This document shows positions 1 to 8,734 of a stretch of 64,000 nt of DNA, piece by piece (positions within the stretch are counted from its first letter, which is position 1; each line of letters begins with the position of its first letter). Below the pieces are notes generated by a model. That model did no database searches, was not told where the DNA came from, and saw nothing but the letters and a program-made list of their open reading frames with translations. The position numbers and the translations under genes are program-made. Source of the DNA: Bacteroidaceae bacterium (GTDB lineage Bacteria > Bacteroidota > Bacteroidia > Bacteroidales > Bacteroidaceae); assembly GCA_016292045.1 (NCBI GenBank), contig JAEEZX010000018.1:22249-86248 (forward strand), in the 5' to 3' direction.

Positions 1-1756
1 GGCTTGTTATGGTTTTAGCGCTTTCTGTGACACCGACTGCATCCACGAGGAAGAAACAGTCCTTACTATAGGCATTTGGAGTAACATTGTGTAACACATC
101 ATCGTCAATGGTTCGCACTCCACGCCCTTTCATCTGGATATACAATGGTTCTGAAGCCACGTCTCGCATGAAGATAAGTACTTCAAGTGGCTTGACATCC
201 GTTCCCGTTGCCACCAGCGTACAGGTAACGGCAATGCGGAACTCCTTGTCGTTGCGGAACTGACGTATCAACTCGTTGCTGTCACCTGCTGAGTAGGTTA
301 TCTTTTGCACGAACTTGTCATCAGAACGGCCAAATACTTCTTTCGCAATACGTACAATGTTGTTCGCATGGTTCTCGTTGAGCGCAAAGATGAGCGTCTT
401 AGGCAGATAGTCCATATTCGGCTCACGCTGAGGGTCGATGAACATCTCCGTATAGACAGCATCACGATAGGTTTCAAGCACCAGTTTGATTTGAGCAGGA
501 TTGATGATACTGCGGTTCAGTTCCTCTCGTGTATAGTGCCTTGTTTCCTCATTGCGAATGGTTTCTACTTTACCCGTGTACCGCGTTTCCCGTTTCAACT
601 TGTCACCTTTCAGAATGGCACCACCGTTTTCTGTCGCTTCTGTTCTGATACGATAAATGCGGGCATCCACATTCACTCCGTCTGTGATAGATCTATCTAA
701 CGTGTAGTTCACAACACGGTTATTGTTGAAGAAGGCCATCGTCTCAGGAACAGGCGTTGCCGTGAGACCTATCATCTTGGCTGTATTAAAGTATTCCAAG
801 ACTCTGCGCCAGTTGCCATAAATTGAACGGTGGCACTCATCAATGATGATAAGGTCGAAGAAATCCGGAGGTAGTTGAATCTGACCTGTCAACTGCACTT
901 CTCCTGTTGTGGTATCTTCATCGTCGTCATCATCGTCAGTTATTTCCTGTCCTGTGAGCAGAGAGAAAAGACGTTGAATTGTGGAGATGACAACATTACT
1001 GTCTGAAGGAACCTTGTTAGACTTTAGGCGATTGACTATATAAATGGTATTGAAGGGGTCGCCATTCTCAGTCAAACGGAACATACCAAACTCTCCTTCT
1101 GCCTGTTTTCCCAGGTTGTTGCGGTCCACCAAGAAGAGTATACGTTTCATTGGTGTATAGGCAAGGAAACGATATGACGCCAAACAAGCTGTATATGTTT
1201 TTCCGGCACCTGTGGCCAAAACAATCAAAGCACGATTCTGTCCTGCACGGAAACTTTTTTCCAGTTCCGTAATAGCATCATACTGGCAGTCGCGCAATCC
1301 TTTTTGCTTCAGAGTTGGCAAACCTGCGTACGGGTCTTCAATGCCCAACATCTTGACGATTTCCTTAGGTGTATGAATGCGATTCATCTCTATGAGATTA
1401 CCGTCTTCATCACGGAAGTCGCGGAAGAATGTTTCTTCCCCGTTTGACTGATATATGATAGGAAGAGGACGGGAGTAAGCCTTATAGCATTCGGGCACAC
1501 CACGGGCATATAGTTCTGCTTGCTCACAAACAACATCGGTAGTGACATCAACCTCTTTCCGTTTTGCCTCAAGTACGCCAACCGCCATACCATTGATAAA
1601 CAGAAAGTAATCCGCTTCCCGATTGCGGTTTAAAAGACCTTCTCGAATTGCAGCAGCAGTAAGAGTGGGCGAATAGTCGTCTCTATTCACCACCTCCCAA
1701 CCAGCATCGTCGAACATCTGGTCTATCTTGACTCTAGCTTTCTCTTCAGGTGTCAT
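1..1756 (-). CDS. hsdR: Type I restriction enzyme R subunit HsdR (3' end outside the window)
   Basis: Motor and nuclease subunit of a type I restriction-modification complex; it translocates and cuts unmethylated DNA together with HsdM and HsdS. About 585 codons are visible from the ATG at 1756 and the frame is still open at base 1. Seen in my translation: an N-terminal PD-(D/E)xK-type nuclease motif (D49, then E63-A-K65), Walker A ATGAGKT at 181-187, a DECH box at 306-309 followed by HRS, and a GLTATP motif III shortly after. The acidic run of six Asp near 274-279 lies in a linker. It begins 85 bp after the response regulator and has its own promoter/operator. hsdM and hsdS are not in the window and would be expected to the left. 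Confident in family; specificity unknown. Confidence 0.93.
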   Translation of the reverse strand, partial: MTPEEKARVKIDQMFDDAGWEVVNRDDYSPTLTAAAIREGLLNRNREADYFLFINGMAVGVLEAKRKEVDVTTDVVCEQAELYARGVPECYKAYSRPLPIIYQSNGEETFFRDFRDEDGNLIEMNRIHTPKEIVKMLGIEDPYAGLPTLKQKGLRDCQYDAITELEKSFRAGQNRALIVLATGAGKTYTACLASYRFLAYTPMKRILFLVDRNNLGKQAEGEFGMFRLTENGDPFNTIYIVNRLKSNKVPSDSNVVISTIQRLFSLLTGQEITDDDDDDEDTTTGEVQLTGQIQLPPDFFDLIIIDECHRSIYGNWRRVLEYFNTAKMIGLTATPVPETMAFFNNNRVVNYTLDRSITDGVNVDARIYRIRTEATENGGAILKGDKLKRETRYTGKVETIRNEETRHYTREELNRSIINPAQIKLVLETYRDAVYTEMFIDPQREPNMDYLPKTLIFALNENHANNIVRIAKEVFGRSDDKFVQKITYSAGDSNELIRQFRNDKEFRIAVTCTLVATGTDVKPLEVLIFMRDVASEPLYIQMKGRGVRTIDDDVLHNVTPNAYSKDCFFLVDAVGVTESAKTITS

Positions 1757-1783
1757 AAGCGTCTCTTTCGAATCTTTCGACTG

Positions 1784-1817
1784 CAAAGGTATATATTATA
1801 GATTCAATTTAGATGAA
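1784..1817 (-). promoter_or_regulatory. hsdR promoter with shared palindromic operator
   Basis: Minus-strand -7 box TACCTTTG at 1791-1784. An imperfect 15-bp palindrome (plus strand TTCAATTTAGATGAA, 1803-1817) lies exactly 11 bp upstream, where the -33 contact would be. The same module with the same spacing occurs at 5077-5110 and 6141-6174. Confidence 0.7.
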
Positions 1818-1840
1818 GTTATGTAAAAACATTAAGATTT

Positions 1841-2764
1841 TTATTTCTTTTTTCTCCATTCTTGTTCTTCTTCGTATTTTACCTGCGCTTGCTGAATGGC
1901 TAATAATACTGTTTTCTTATCTTCTTCAGGTGACAAGTCTTTACACCAATATAGGACATCCAGCATATTGTAGATAAGGCTCCTTATCAAGTAAGGTGCC
2001 CTATTCTTTTTGACATCATCATCGGTTTCAGAACGATGAGAGCCCGGATTAGTTATGGCAACACAAGAATGTATTGCTCTTTGAATATAAACGGGTATTA
2101 TCTCTTCCATATATGGCTTTCCTAACATGATACTACATGCAGCAAGATTGGAATTATCATGTTTGACCGTACAAAATCCCCTTTTATATAATCTTGATAC
2201 TACATCGCTCATTATTTTTCTTATATCATTCAATAATGAATTGTTCTGCCACTCTTCATTCTCTAATGCTTTTAAAATCCTCATTAAATCATGCTCAGAC
2301 TCAGGCCAGGTATCAAAAACGATTTGATACTTGTGTCGAATTTGAGTTTCATACATCACATCAGCATTCTTTTTTATATCCTGGATAAGCCTATCCTCGT
2401 CTTTATCCTTCTCATAATATTGGCCTTCATGCTCTTCTGCAAAAGCTGTTCCCGATGCTAAGTCAGGTTGTCCTGTGAAAATATAATAAGGGACATAGCG
2501 AATATGAGCTAATTCGTGAATTTTCTTTATGCTATAAGTTAATCCATCCAATTTGTCAACTTGGGAAGCTGGAGATTTAAACACTTTTGCATCCAATATA
2601 ACACCAGACCATTCTTCGAGATGCTTTTCGAATTTCTCCATTCCCTCTTCGGCATTGGTAGAAGTGACAACCTCAAATCCGTTTTCAGGAAGCTCACAAA
2701 CTTCTTTAAAAGAGATCATGTCTTCCCACTTATCATCTATCCACAATATCCTATACTTACTCAT
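1841..2764 (-). CDS. Response regulator with receiver domain and unknown C-terminal helical domain
   Basis: Probable phospho-acceptor partner of the upstream methylase-histidine kinase; the genes overlap by 8 nt (2757-2764), so translation is likely coupled. The N-terminal ~125 residues form a receiver domain with the expected residues: acidic pair D10/D11 (motif WIDDKWED), phosphorylation site D58 (VILDAK), switch Thr97 (IFTG) and Lys119. The rest (about 130-307) has no DNA-binding domain I recognise; it is helical, with a stretch around NPGSHR and RAPYLIRSL that loosely recalls HEPN/DUF4145-like folds, though no clear RNase motif is visible. The output is therefore unknown and may be protein-protein or RNA-directed rather than transcriptional. 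ATG start at 2764. Confidence 0.8.
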   Translation of the reverse strand: MSKYRILWIDDKWEDMISFKEVCELPENGFEVVTSTNAEEGMEKFEKHLEEWSGVILDAKVFKSPASQVDKLDGLTYSIKKIHELAHIRYVPYYIFTGQPDLASGTAFAEEHEGQYYEKDKDEDRLIQDIKKNADVMYETQIRHKYQIVFDTWPESEHDLMRILKALENEEWQNNSLLNDIRKIMSDVVSRLYKRGFCTVKHDNSNLAACSIMLGKPYMEEIIPVYIQRAIHSCVAITNPGSHRSETDDDVKKNRAPYLIRSLIYNMLDVLYWCKDLSPEEDKKTVLLAIQQAQVKYEEEQEWRKKK

Positions 2765-5039
2765 CTCCTCTATATATTGGTAGTTTTACGACAACACTAG
2801 TATATTTTTGTCCTCCTCTATCTTTTGTGAAGATATTATAGTTGCCACCATAATGTTCAACAATGCTTTTAACAACATATCCACCGGTTCCCTGTCCGTC
2901 AGAATCCTTTCCCTTTACACCTCTCATTCCATAACGGGCCTTATCCATTCCATCCGGAAGAGGTCTCCCGTTATTCGTAAAATCTATAATATAAAATCCG
3001 TCTTCAACAGAAAGAGTTATCTGAAGTTTATAATGCAGTGATTTGTCTACAAAACCATGAGTGATGGCATTACTGATGATATTGTTAACAAGACGCAAAA
3101 AGTCCGATTTGCCAATAAAAATGGTGGCTTTTCCTTTGGTAACCTCGTTTAGAGCAATATCATCTAGAATAAATGCAATAGAATAGTTGTTGTTCGTCTC
3201 ACTAAAAGATGCTAAAATGGATTTAATATCTAGCGCTTCAGGCTCAGAGAACACATCCTCATCTGCAAGATGTCTTACAATTTCAGAGAGTGTATCAAGA
3301 GCATGCTTTTGACGACCAATATACATTTGAAGCTGAGCTGCTGAATCGTCTGGCAATCTATTAACAAAAGCCTCCATTAACGTCAACGTGTTACGGAGTT
3401 GCGTCATTGGCGTCTTCATGTCGTGCTTACGATTGCGAACCTCAATCATATACTCGGACTTCAACTTATTAATTATTTCTTGAAGTCCCAGTTCTTTAGC
3501 CTTAGCCAATTTTGAAACCTCAGAAGCCTCACGGAAAATATTCGTCTGCTCATTCAAAGGAGGAAATGATATTCTGGTGTCCAGAATATCTTCTCTCCTA
3601 AAACGAAGAATTGAGGAGCCGGCAAACGGCAACTTCTTTTTGGATAATTCCCAACAAAGGTATTCCGGATCTAAGCCATTGAAAGCAAGTTTATAGCCAT
3701 ATACATGAGGATGTAGATATACAGGTTCCTCCGGCGAAGCCACACAGTATGTCGGCTTTAATTTTCCTATTGAAGAAAAAAGCAAAACCGGCTCTTCAAC
3801 CATTACAGCTCTTTCAGGTATTTCAGATTCTTCAAAACTGCTTGGAGAAATGAAGTAGTGAAAATCTTCAGAAGCCAGGCTAGATATATTCACCACGCGT
3901 CCTCTTTCCTCTTTTAGGGGGGGCACCTGCTTATGGGAAATAGGCGTCAATACTTCCCTCAACGTTTTCACGAGATAGCCCTGGGGAACATCCTCTTCTT
4001 TTTCCAACAAATAAGTCAGGACGTTCCAGGTATATCTTTTCTTCGCAATATCGCCCGCACCGATTTCGATGCACTTATCGTTTTTGCGAGAATGAATAAG
4101 ATTCAAGACCTGTTCAACATCAAGTATCTTCTCCTTGTTGTTTGCGTTGTACTTATAACTGTCACTAGCATCAACAAAAAGGACAGGGTCATCCCCATTT
4201 CTTTCCTTGTTTAGAACAATTAAAGAAGTTGAAACAGCAGAACGGGAATAAATCCCTGATGGTAATTGTACTACCATATCAATCATATTACCATCAACTA
4301 TCTGCTGCCTCAACATGGATACAATCGAATTTTGATGAGAACAAACACTTGATGGCATTATATAGTATGCGTGCTTAGTGCGGCTTTCGATGAAGCGCTC
4401 TAACACATACTGTTCTGTGGTCTTTGAGTTAATATGATGATAATTAGGCAAAGATCTCAGACTCATTCCAAATGGAGGAGTTGAAACAATACAATCTGCG
4501 CCATGAGTGTTCCAGGCTGACACAGAATCACCGCATATAATTCCGCTATAATCGTATCCGTTTAATTCAAGCCTCATTTGCGCCATCTTACAAACGGACG
4601 TATCAAGCTCCTCACCATGATAATCATGGATAAAATCCGCAATTCCGTATGAGGCTAATCCGGCAAAGGGATTGTAAATGGACTGATATTTCTTCTCCTC
4701 GATTAATTTCAATACCAATTCAGTCACTTCGGATGACTGAATCGACAACCCCCAATAAGTATCAGAAATATAATTCTCAATGAACTTTTCTGTACAAATT
4801 GGAAGGATTTCCTTGTAATTATTTCCACAGGCTTCTTTAATCTTCTCAATGTATGTCGACTCCTCCTCTGTAACTTCTTCGTGATCAAATTGTGTGAATG
4901 ACCTCTTTACCTTACAGAGCAAAGACATGGCAGACAGAAATCTCTCATCTATGTTACTATAATGAGAACGTAACTTTATTATATAATCAATTACAATATA
5001 GTAAACGACATCTGCCTGGCTGGAATTTGACATACTCAT
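2757..5039 (-). CDS. N6-adenine methylase-like / HsdS-like / histidine kinase fusion protein
   Basis: A 760-residue fusion. Residues ~80-340 resemble HsdM-type N6-adenine methylases: a SAM motif around NPFAG (~122) and a catalytic-motif equivalent TPPFG (~184) where NPPF/Y is usual, so the Asn is replaced by Thr. Residues ~365-515 look like one HsdS half, with the typical ending REDILDTRISFPPLNEQ and a helical spacer. From ~538 it is a histidine kinase: H-box KHDMKTP (His at 3423-3425), N-box NNIISNAITHG, G1 DFTNNGRP and G2 GQGTGG, all intact. I chose the ATG at 5039 (a TTG at 5045 and an ATG at 5033 are alternatives). It overlaps the response regulator gene and has its own operator-bearing promoter. 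Plausible role: a DNA-recognising sensor kinase. The fusion is seen directly; the function is inferred. Confidence 0.85.
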   Translation of the reverse strand: MSMSNSSQADVVYYIVIDYIIKLRSHYSNIDERFLSAMSLLCKVKRSFTQFDHEEVTEEESTYIEKIKEACGNNYKEILPICTEKFIENYISDTYWGLSIQSSEVTELVLKLIEEKKYQSIYNPFAGLASYGIADFIHDYHGEELDTSVCKMAQMRLELNGYDYSGIICGDSVSAWNTHGADCIVSTPPFGMSLRSLPNYHHINSKTTEQYVLERFIESRTKHAYYIMPSSVCSHQNSIVSMLRQQIVDGNMIDMVVQLPSGIYSRSAVSTSLIVLNKERNGDDPVLFVDASDSYKYNANNKEKILDVEQVLNLIHSRKNDKCIEIGAGDIAKKRYTWNVLTYLLEKEEDVPQGYLVKTLREVLTPISHKQVPPLKEERGRVVNISSLASEDFHYFISPSSFEESEIPERAVMVEEPVLLFSSIGKLKPTYCVASPEEPVYLHPHVYGYKLAFNGLDPEYLCWELSKKKLPFAGSSILRFRREDILDTRISFPPLNEQTNIFREASEVSKLAKAKELGLQEIINKLKSEYMIEVRNRKHDMKTPMTQLRNTLTLMEAFVNRLPDDSAAQLQMYIGRQKHALDTLSEIVRHLADEDVFSEPEALDIKSILASFSETNNNYSIAFILDDIALNEVTKGKATIFIGKSDFLRLVNNIISNAITHGFVDKSLHYKLQITLSVEDGFYIIDFTNNGRPLPDGMDKARYGMRGVKGKDSDGQGTGGYVVKSIVEHYGGNYNIFTKDRGGQKYTSVVVKLPIYRGDE

Positions 5040-5076
5040 AAACAATCTCTGACTACAATTTTTCTGATTTCGGCTG

Positions 5077-5110
5077 CAAAGGTACTGTGTGTATGTTCAA
5101 TCTAAATGAA
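5077..5110 (-). promoter_or_regulatory. Methylase-kinase promoter with shared palindromic operator
   Basis: Minus-strand -7 box TACCTTTG at 5084-5077 and the palindrome TTCAATCTAAATGAA at 5096-5110, again 11 bp apart. The surrounding ~85 bp (5062-5150) closely matches 6125-6210, showing that the whole promoter segment is duplicated. Confidence 0.72.
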
Positions 5111-5179
5111 CCTATTCATATTTTTGTAAATTTTCTTTTATTCGGCCTTAAAATTCTTCTCTCTGGAGCGTTGGACATA

Positions 5180-6121
5180 TCACTTCAACTTAGTAACGGG
5201 ACCCTTCAATGCTGAGACAAAACACTTTGTCTTTTCGAGGTCGTCAGCAATGATTGCAGGCCATTCTTCCTCAGGATTGTTATAACCACCCGGGAAGTCC
5301 GTTCGGATGGATGTTACTCGATAGCCTTCCAACTCCTCCCAATTAAGTCCGGGACCATAAGCTTTATCTATTTGCTCTCTGTCCTTCATAAGTTTATGTA
5401 AGATGTCGAGGTTTTCTGCCTCAGAATCCTTGCCCCTGTCTATGCGCAACTCGCAACGGACATTGTCTTTTGTCACCCACAGAGTCCACTGAACACCACC
5501 TATACCAGTACCACTCGAAATGAAACTATCCTTGGTGGCTGATGAGTTCCTAAATGCAGACATCGTTTTGTCTGCCTTAAACACTTTGAGTAATTCCGTC
5601 CAGAACTTGAAACGCATCTCGTGACGACGAGTCTCCTGGCGCTTAATCTCACCTTTCTCACGAGTCTCTCTGGAAGGAGCAGACTTTATCGTGAACAGCG
5701 GACCTAAAGGAGAATCACCTATACGGATAAGTTGCAATTCGAGTAGATAGAAATCGCAACCGTTGTCTGTCTCATTAAGCCAATTTATGGCTTCAACATG
5801 TTCCTGCTTGGCTTTTTCAACAATCCATATAGCCACCTTTGCGTTGAAAGCCGTTCGATAGGTGATAATCTTACCAAGATGGTCATGATTGGAGTCACCA
5901 AACTGATTCTCGATAACAACACCAGAACCATCCTCTAATTCTGCCTGAATATCCACACGGAAATTCTCAGAGGTTTGTTCTGTAATGGGATTCACCAACT
6001 TCAGATGGATAGTTTCTGAAACGTATTCCAAATTGTCTGCAAGCCAAGGAGTGAAATCTCCTGATTCACTTTTGAAATGACTGCGAAGCCGAATGTTTTC
6101 TATCTTACTTATTTTACTCAT
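5180..6121 (-). CDS. DUF4268-type protein with PD-(D/E)xK nuclease-like N-terminus
   Basis: A 313-residue protein of the DUF4268 kind found in restriction and defence loci. The first ~150 residues contain FRVDIQAELEDGSGVVIENQFG, split here as VDIQ, then IENQF: this resembles the D...ExQ/ExK active site of PD-(D/E)xK nucleases, followed by HDHLGKIITY, which is typical of such nuclease-like folds. The C-terminal half (~165-300) is the mixed alpha/beta DUF4268 region with many charged residues. It has its own promoter/operator of the type shared with the methylase-kinase and hsdR genes, so it probably belongs to the same regulon. Substrate unknown; a DNA-targeting role is inferred only. ATG at 6121. 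Confidence 0.72.
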   Translation of the reverse strand: MSKISKIENIRLRSHFKSESGDFTPWLADNLEYVSETIHLKLVNPITEQTSENFRVDIQAELEDGSGVVIENQFGDSNHDHLGKIITYRTAFNAKVAIWIVEKAKQEHVEAINWLNETDNGCDFYLLELQLIRIGDSPLGPLFTIKSAPSRETREKGEIKRQETRRHEMRFKFWTELLKVFKADKTMSAFRNSSATKDSFISSGTGIGGVQWTLWVTKDNVRCELRIDRGKDSEAENLDILHKLMKDREQIDKAYGPGLNWEELEGYRVTSIRTDFPGGYNNPEEEWPAIIADDLEKTKCFVSALKGPVTKLK

Positions 6122-6140
6122 GTTTTTCTGATTTCGATGG

Positions 6141-6174
6141 CAAAGGTATAGAAAATATGTTCAATCTAAATGAA
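6141..6174 (-). promoter_or_regulatory. Promoter of the DUF4268 gene with shared palindromic operator
   Basis: Minus-strand -7 TACCTTTG at 6148-6141 and palindrome TTCAATCTAAATGAA at 6160-6174 (spacing 11 bp). The palindrome ends one base before the stop codon of the WYL regulator gene, making that protein the obvious candidate ligand of the site. Confidence 0.72.
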
Positions 6175-6175
6175 C

Positions 6176-7171
6176 CTATTCATATTTTTGCAAACTTTCT
6201 TTTATTCGACGTAAAATTTCCTCTCGTAAACTCTCTGGAGACTGCACGACAACACGACCACCATAAGACAACAGAAGCTGTATCAACTCATAGTTCGGTA
6301 TCACACGGATAGAGATGACTGCGCTGCCGTCTTCCCTCTTCTCTACAACCTCCTGAGTACTGTGGATGGGCTTGGAAAGAATATAAGGCAACTGCTCGGC
6401 ATTGACCCACAATACGACAGTCTGTACTTCACCATCCGTCGGCACAGTAACACCAACCACATTGTCAAAATAATGAGCAAAGTCAATAGTGGTATTGGGG
6501 ATGAAACGAGTCTTAACAGGAGCGATGGATCTTATGCGGTCGAGAGCAAAGTTAGACAAGCTCTTATAAGTCTCGTTGTAGGCTATCAGAAACCAACGCT
6601 GGTTGTACTCTTTAAGATAATAAGGATGTATGACGTCTTCCAAGATATTGTCACTCTTGTAGCTCATATAAGTTATCTTGATGGGCTTCTTAGTGGTAAT
6701 AGACTTGAAAAGCGGAGTAAACATGGATATTCCCTTCAACATTTTGTTGTCACCAAAACCGACAGTAGGCTCCATCTTTGTGCTAACCGTCGTCTGAATA
6801 CGGGCAAGCATTTCCTCCACCCATTCAAAACCGGGCATTCCCTCGAAGCGACGGAGCAAAGAGAGAGACTGAGAAAGCTGCACAATCTCATCCTCGGTAA
6901 GCGGAGTCTTGAAAATAGAGAAAGTGGAGTCCTCATATCGATATCTTATCTCACGTCCTACACGTATCTTCTCTACAACAACATGCCAGCGGTTTTCAAT
7001 AGCAGCTATATCGTTACGTATAGTATTCAGAGCGGAGAGCGGCGCTTCTCCACGTTGTTCAAGAGCATCATTGCATTTGTCAAATATCTCCTGGGTAGAG
7101 TATCCCCTTCTGGTGTGGAGACACCTGTCAATGATGATTTCTCTAAATGCTCCGTTCTTGACGTTTGCCAT
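6176..7171 (-). CDS. WYL-domain transcriptional regulator
   Basis: A 331-residue DNA-binding regulator of the class that often represses or senses nucleic-acid ligands in defence islands. The N-terminal ~90 residues form a helix-turn-helix region beginning MANVKNGAF and including IDRCLHTRRGYS; the middle and C-terminal part carries the WYL-type core (ITYMSYKS, HPYYLKEYNQRWFLIAY, then ALDRIRSI) and a C-terminal extension ending in LLSYGGRVVVQSPESLREE, as usual for the family. I chose the ATG at 7171 because family members start with MANVK-like residues; a TTG at 7210 would only add 13 residues of low plausibility. It lies between the DinD-RhuM gene and the DUF4268 gene. It is the likeliest protein to bind the palindromes at 1803, 5096 and 6160. 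Confidence 0.88.
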   Translation of the reverse strand: MANVKNGAFREIIIDRCLHTRRGYSTQEIFDKCNDALEQRGEAPLSALNTIRNDIAAIENRWHVVVEKIRVGREIRYRYEDSTFSIFKTPLTEDEIVQLSQSLSLLRRFEGMPGFEWVEEMLARIQTTVSTKMEPTVGFGDNKMLKGISMFTPLFKSITTKKPIKITYMSYKSDNILEDVIHPYYLKEYNQRWFLIAYNETYKSLSNFALDRIRSIAPVKTRFIPNTTIDFAHYFDNVVGVTVPTDGEVQTVVLWVNAEQLPYILSKPIHSTQEVVEKREDGSAVISIRVIPNYELIQLLLSYGGRVVVQSPESLREEILRRIKESLQKYE

Positions 7172-7242
7172 ATATCTTATTTTCTTTCTTGTTCCGTTAA
7201 CTATTGACAATTGAGAATTGGGTTATTGTTTATGGATTTCAT

Positions 7243-8634
7243 CTAATTTTTCTCAAGTTCCTCAATAAATCTGTCAAAGTCAGATAGGAATGTCTTATCT
7301 TGTAGCCTCCAGAACTTTTCGTATTCTCCCAACGCTTTGGCTTCGGCTTCCTCATGACTAATAGAACCGGCATCAGGCAGAACTTCTCGATCTGATATCT
7401 GTAAATATCGCTCCAACAGAGTTTTCCAGTCTGTCATTTTCATAATGATATGACGTCGCGCTCTGTCCTCTGCCATATCCAGAAAGGCTGTTGTCAGCAG
7501 ATTAAGGCTTTCTATTTCCTTTTCCGACAAGTAATTCTTGGCAATAGTCACATCGCTTTTCACCACCCGTCCATCAGGGGCATTCTTCCATGTAGTAAGC
7601 CCCATGTGTGGTTTCTCGGCATTAGCACGATTGTAAACAATCTCTGCTGCCGTTTGGTGGCTTACAGCATAGTGCATCATGTTTTGCACCGTCTTGTAGA
7701 ACGTTTTTGTCACCTCGCTCTTGGGGTCGTAGTCGCTGCTGCACTCGGCATAGATATCCGTTATCTTCTGATAGTAGCGACGCTCAGAGGTACGAATCTC
7801 GCGGATGCGATCCAGCAAGTCCTCAAAGTAGTCGGCACCAAACGGATTCTTTCCTTTTAACCGCTCATCGTCCAGTACGTATCCCTTTTGGATGTATTCC
7901 TTCAACACCTCGCGAGCCCAGATGCGGAACTGAGTTGCCTCATAGCTGTTTACGCGATAACCAACAGAGATGATAGCATCCAAATTATACAGCAGAACGC
8001 CCTGTTCATCGCAATTGTCCGACGGAATTCGAATTTTTCGAATAGCTGTGGACATTTGCAATTCTCCGCTTTCAGCTAACTGTGTCAAATGATAATTAAT
8101 AGTTGAAAGAGCAACATTAAACAACTCTGACATTCGTTTCTGCGAAAGCCAGAACGTTTCATTGCTATAGAGAACGCTCACGTTCACCTTACCAGTACTT
8201 GAGCGGTAAATAAGCACATTTCCTTCAACGCTTGTCGCCAACTCCGAAGAACCTATCTTACTCATGAAATAGTCCTTGGCAACATTAGCAATAGGTTTCT
8301 TTGGGTCTGCGTTCAAGGAAACTGCAATACAAGCTGTACGAGACAATAAGACGGACTTCACCTCGCGGTAGCCTCCATTGTTCAACTGAGCCATTTCCTC
8401 AACCTCAACCATATGTTCCTTCAGGTCAAGGCCCTTCTCCTGTTGCAGGAACGTAGCAACCTTATCCATAAGTCGCTCGAAGTTCCAGTATTTCATATAG
8501 CCCATCAGTCGCGCCAGTTTACGCGAGTTCCACCACTCATGACCTTCAGCATCCACCTCCTTGATAACATCAAAGGGCGACAGCATTTCTTCAGGATTAA
8601 ACAATTCGTTTTTTATATTCTTGTCTTCTGACAT
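7243..8634 (-). CDS. DinD-like / RhuM family fusion protein
   Basis: A 463-residue protein often found inside type I restriction operons of Bacteroidota. Residues ~25-120 resemble the N-terminus of DNA-damage-inducible protein D (HEWWNSRKLARLMGY, then WNFERLMDK). From ~140 it matches the RhuM 'virulence protein' family (FWLSQKRMSELFNV with a helix-turn-helix-like segment, then YRVNSYEATQFRIWA, YVLDDERLKG and a long C-terminal helical region). The biochemical role of RhuM proteins is not established; the name comes from a Salmonella pathogenicity island. The two domains being in one chain suggests a regulatory or DNA-associated role. ATG at 8634; the stop is 71 bp before the WYL start, so co-transcription is plausible. 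Confidence 0.85.
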   Translation of the reverse strand: MSEDKNIKNELFNPEEMLSPFDVIKEVDAEGHEWWNSRKLARLMGYMKYWNFERLMDKVATFLQQEKGLDLKEHMVEVEEMAQLNNGGYREVKSVLLSRTACIAVSLNADPKKPIANVAKDYFMSKIGSSELATSVEGNVLIYRSSTGKVNVSVLYSNETFWLSQKRMSELFNVALSTINYHLTQLAESGELQMSTAIRKIRIPSDNCDEQGVLLYNLDAIISVGYRVNSYEATQFRIWAREVLKEYIQKGYVLDDERLKGKNPFGADYFEDLLDRIREIRTSERRYYQKITDIYAECSSDYDPKSEVTKTFYKTVQNMMHYAVSHQTAAEIVYNRANAEKPHMGLTTWKNAPDGRVVKSDVTIAKNYLSEKEIESLNLLTTAFLDMAEDRARRHIIMKMTDWKTLLERYLQISDREVLPDAGSISHEEAEAKALGEYEKFWRLQDKTFLSDFDRFIEELEKN

Positions 8635-8697
8635 CTTTGGTTCTAATATATGCTGTTTTGAGTGTTCTTATGGTACTAATATTACACTATTTCAAGC

Positions 8698-8705
8698 CAA
8701 ATTTA
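8698..8705 (-). promoter_or_regulatory. Candidate -7 box of the DinD-RhuM gene
   Basis: Minus-strand TAAATTTG about 64 bp upstream of the ATG at 8634. No palindrome like that at the other three island promoters is present here. Confidence 0.45.
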
Positions 8706-8734
8706 CGAATTTATTTTGAAAATATAGGATATTC

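Noticed and set aside
1803-1817. Transposon end
   Set aside because: The 15-bp palindrome recurs at fixed distance from three promoters, which fits an operator rather than a mobile element end.
6362-7207. 281-codon plus-strand frame
   Set aside because: Lies fully opposite the WYL regulator gene, which has family motifs.
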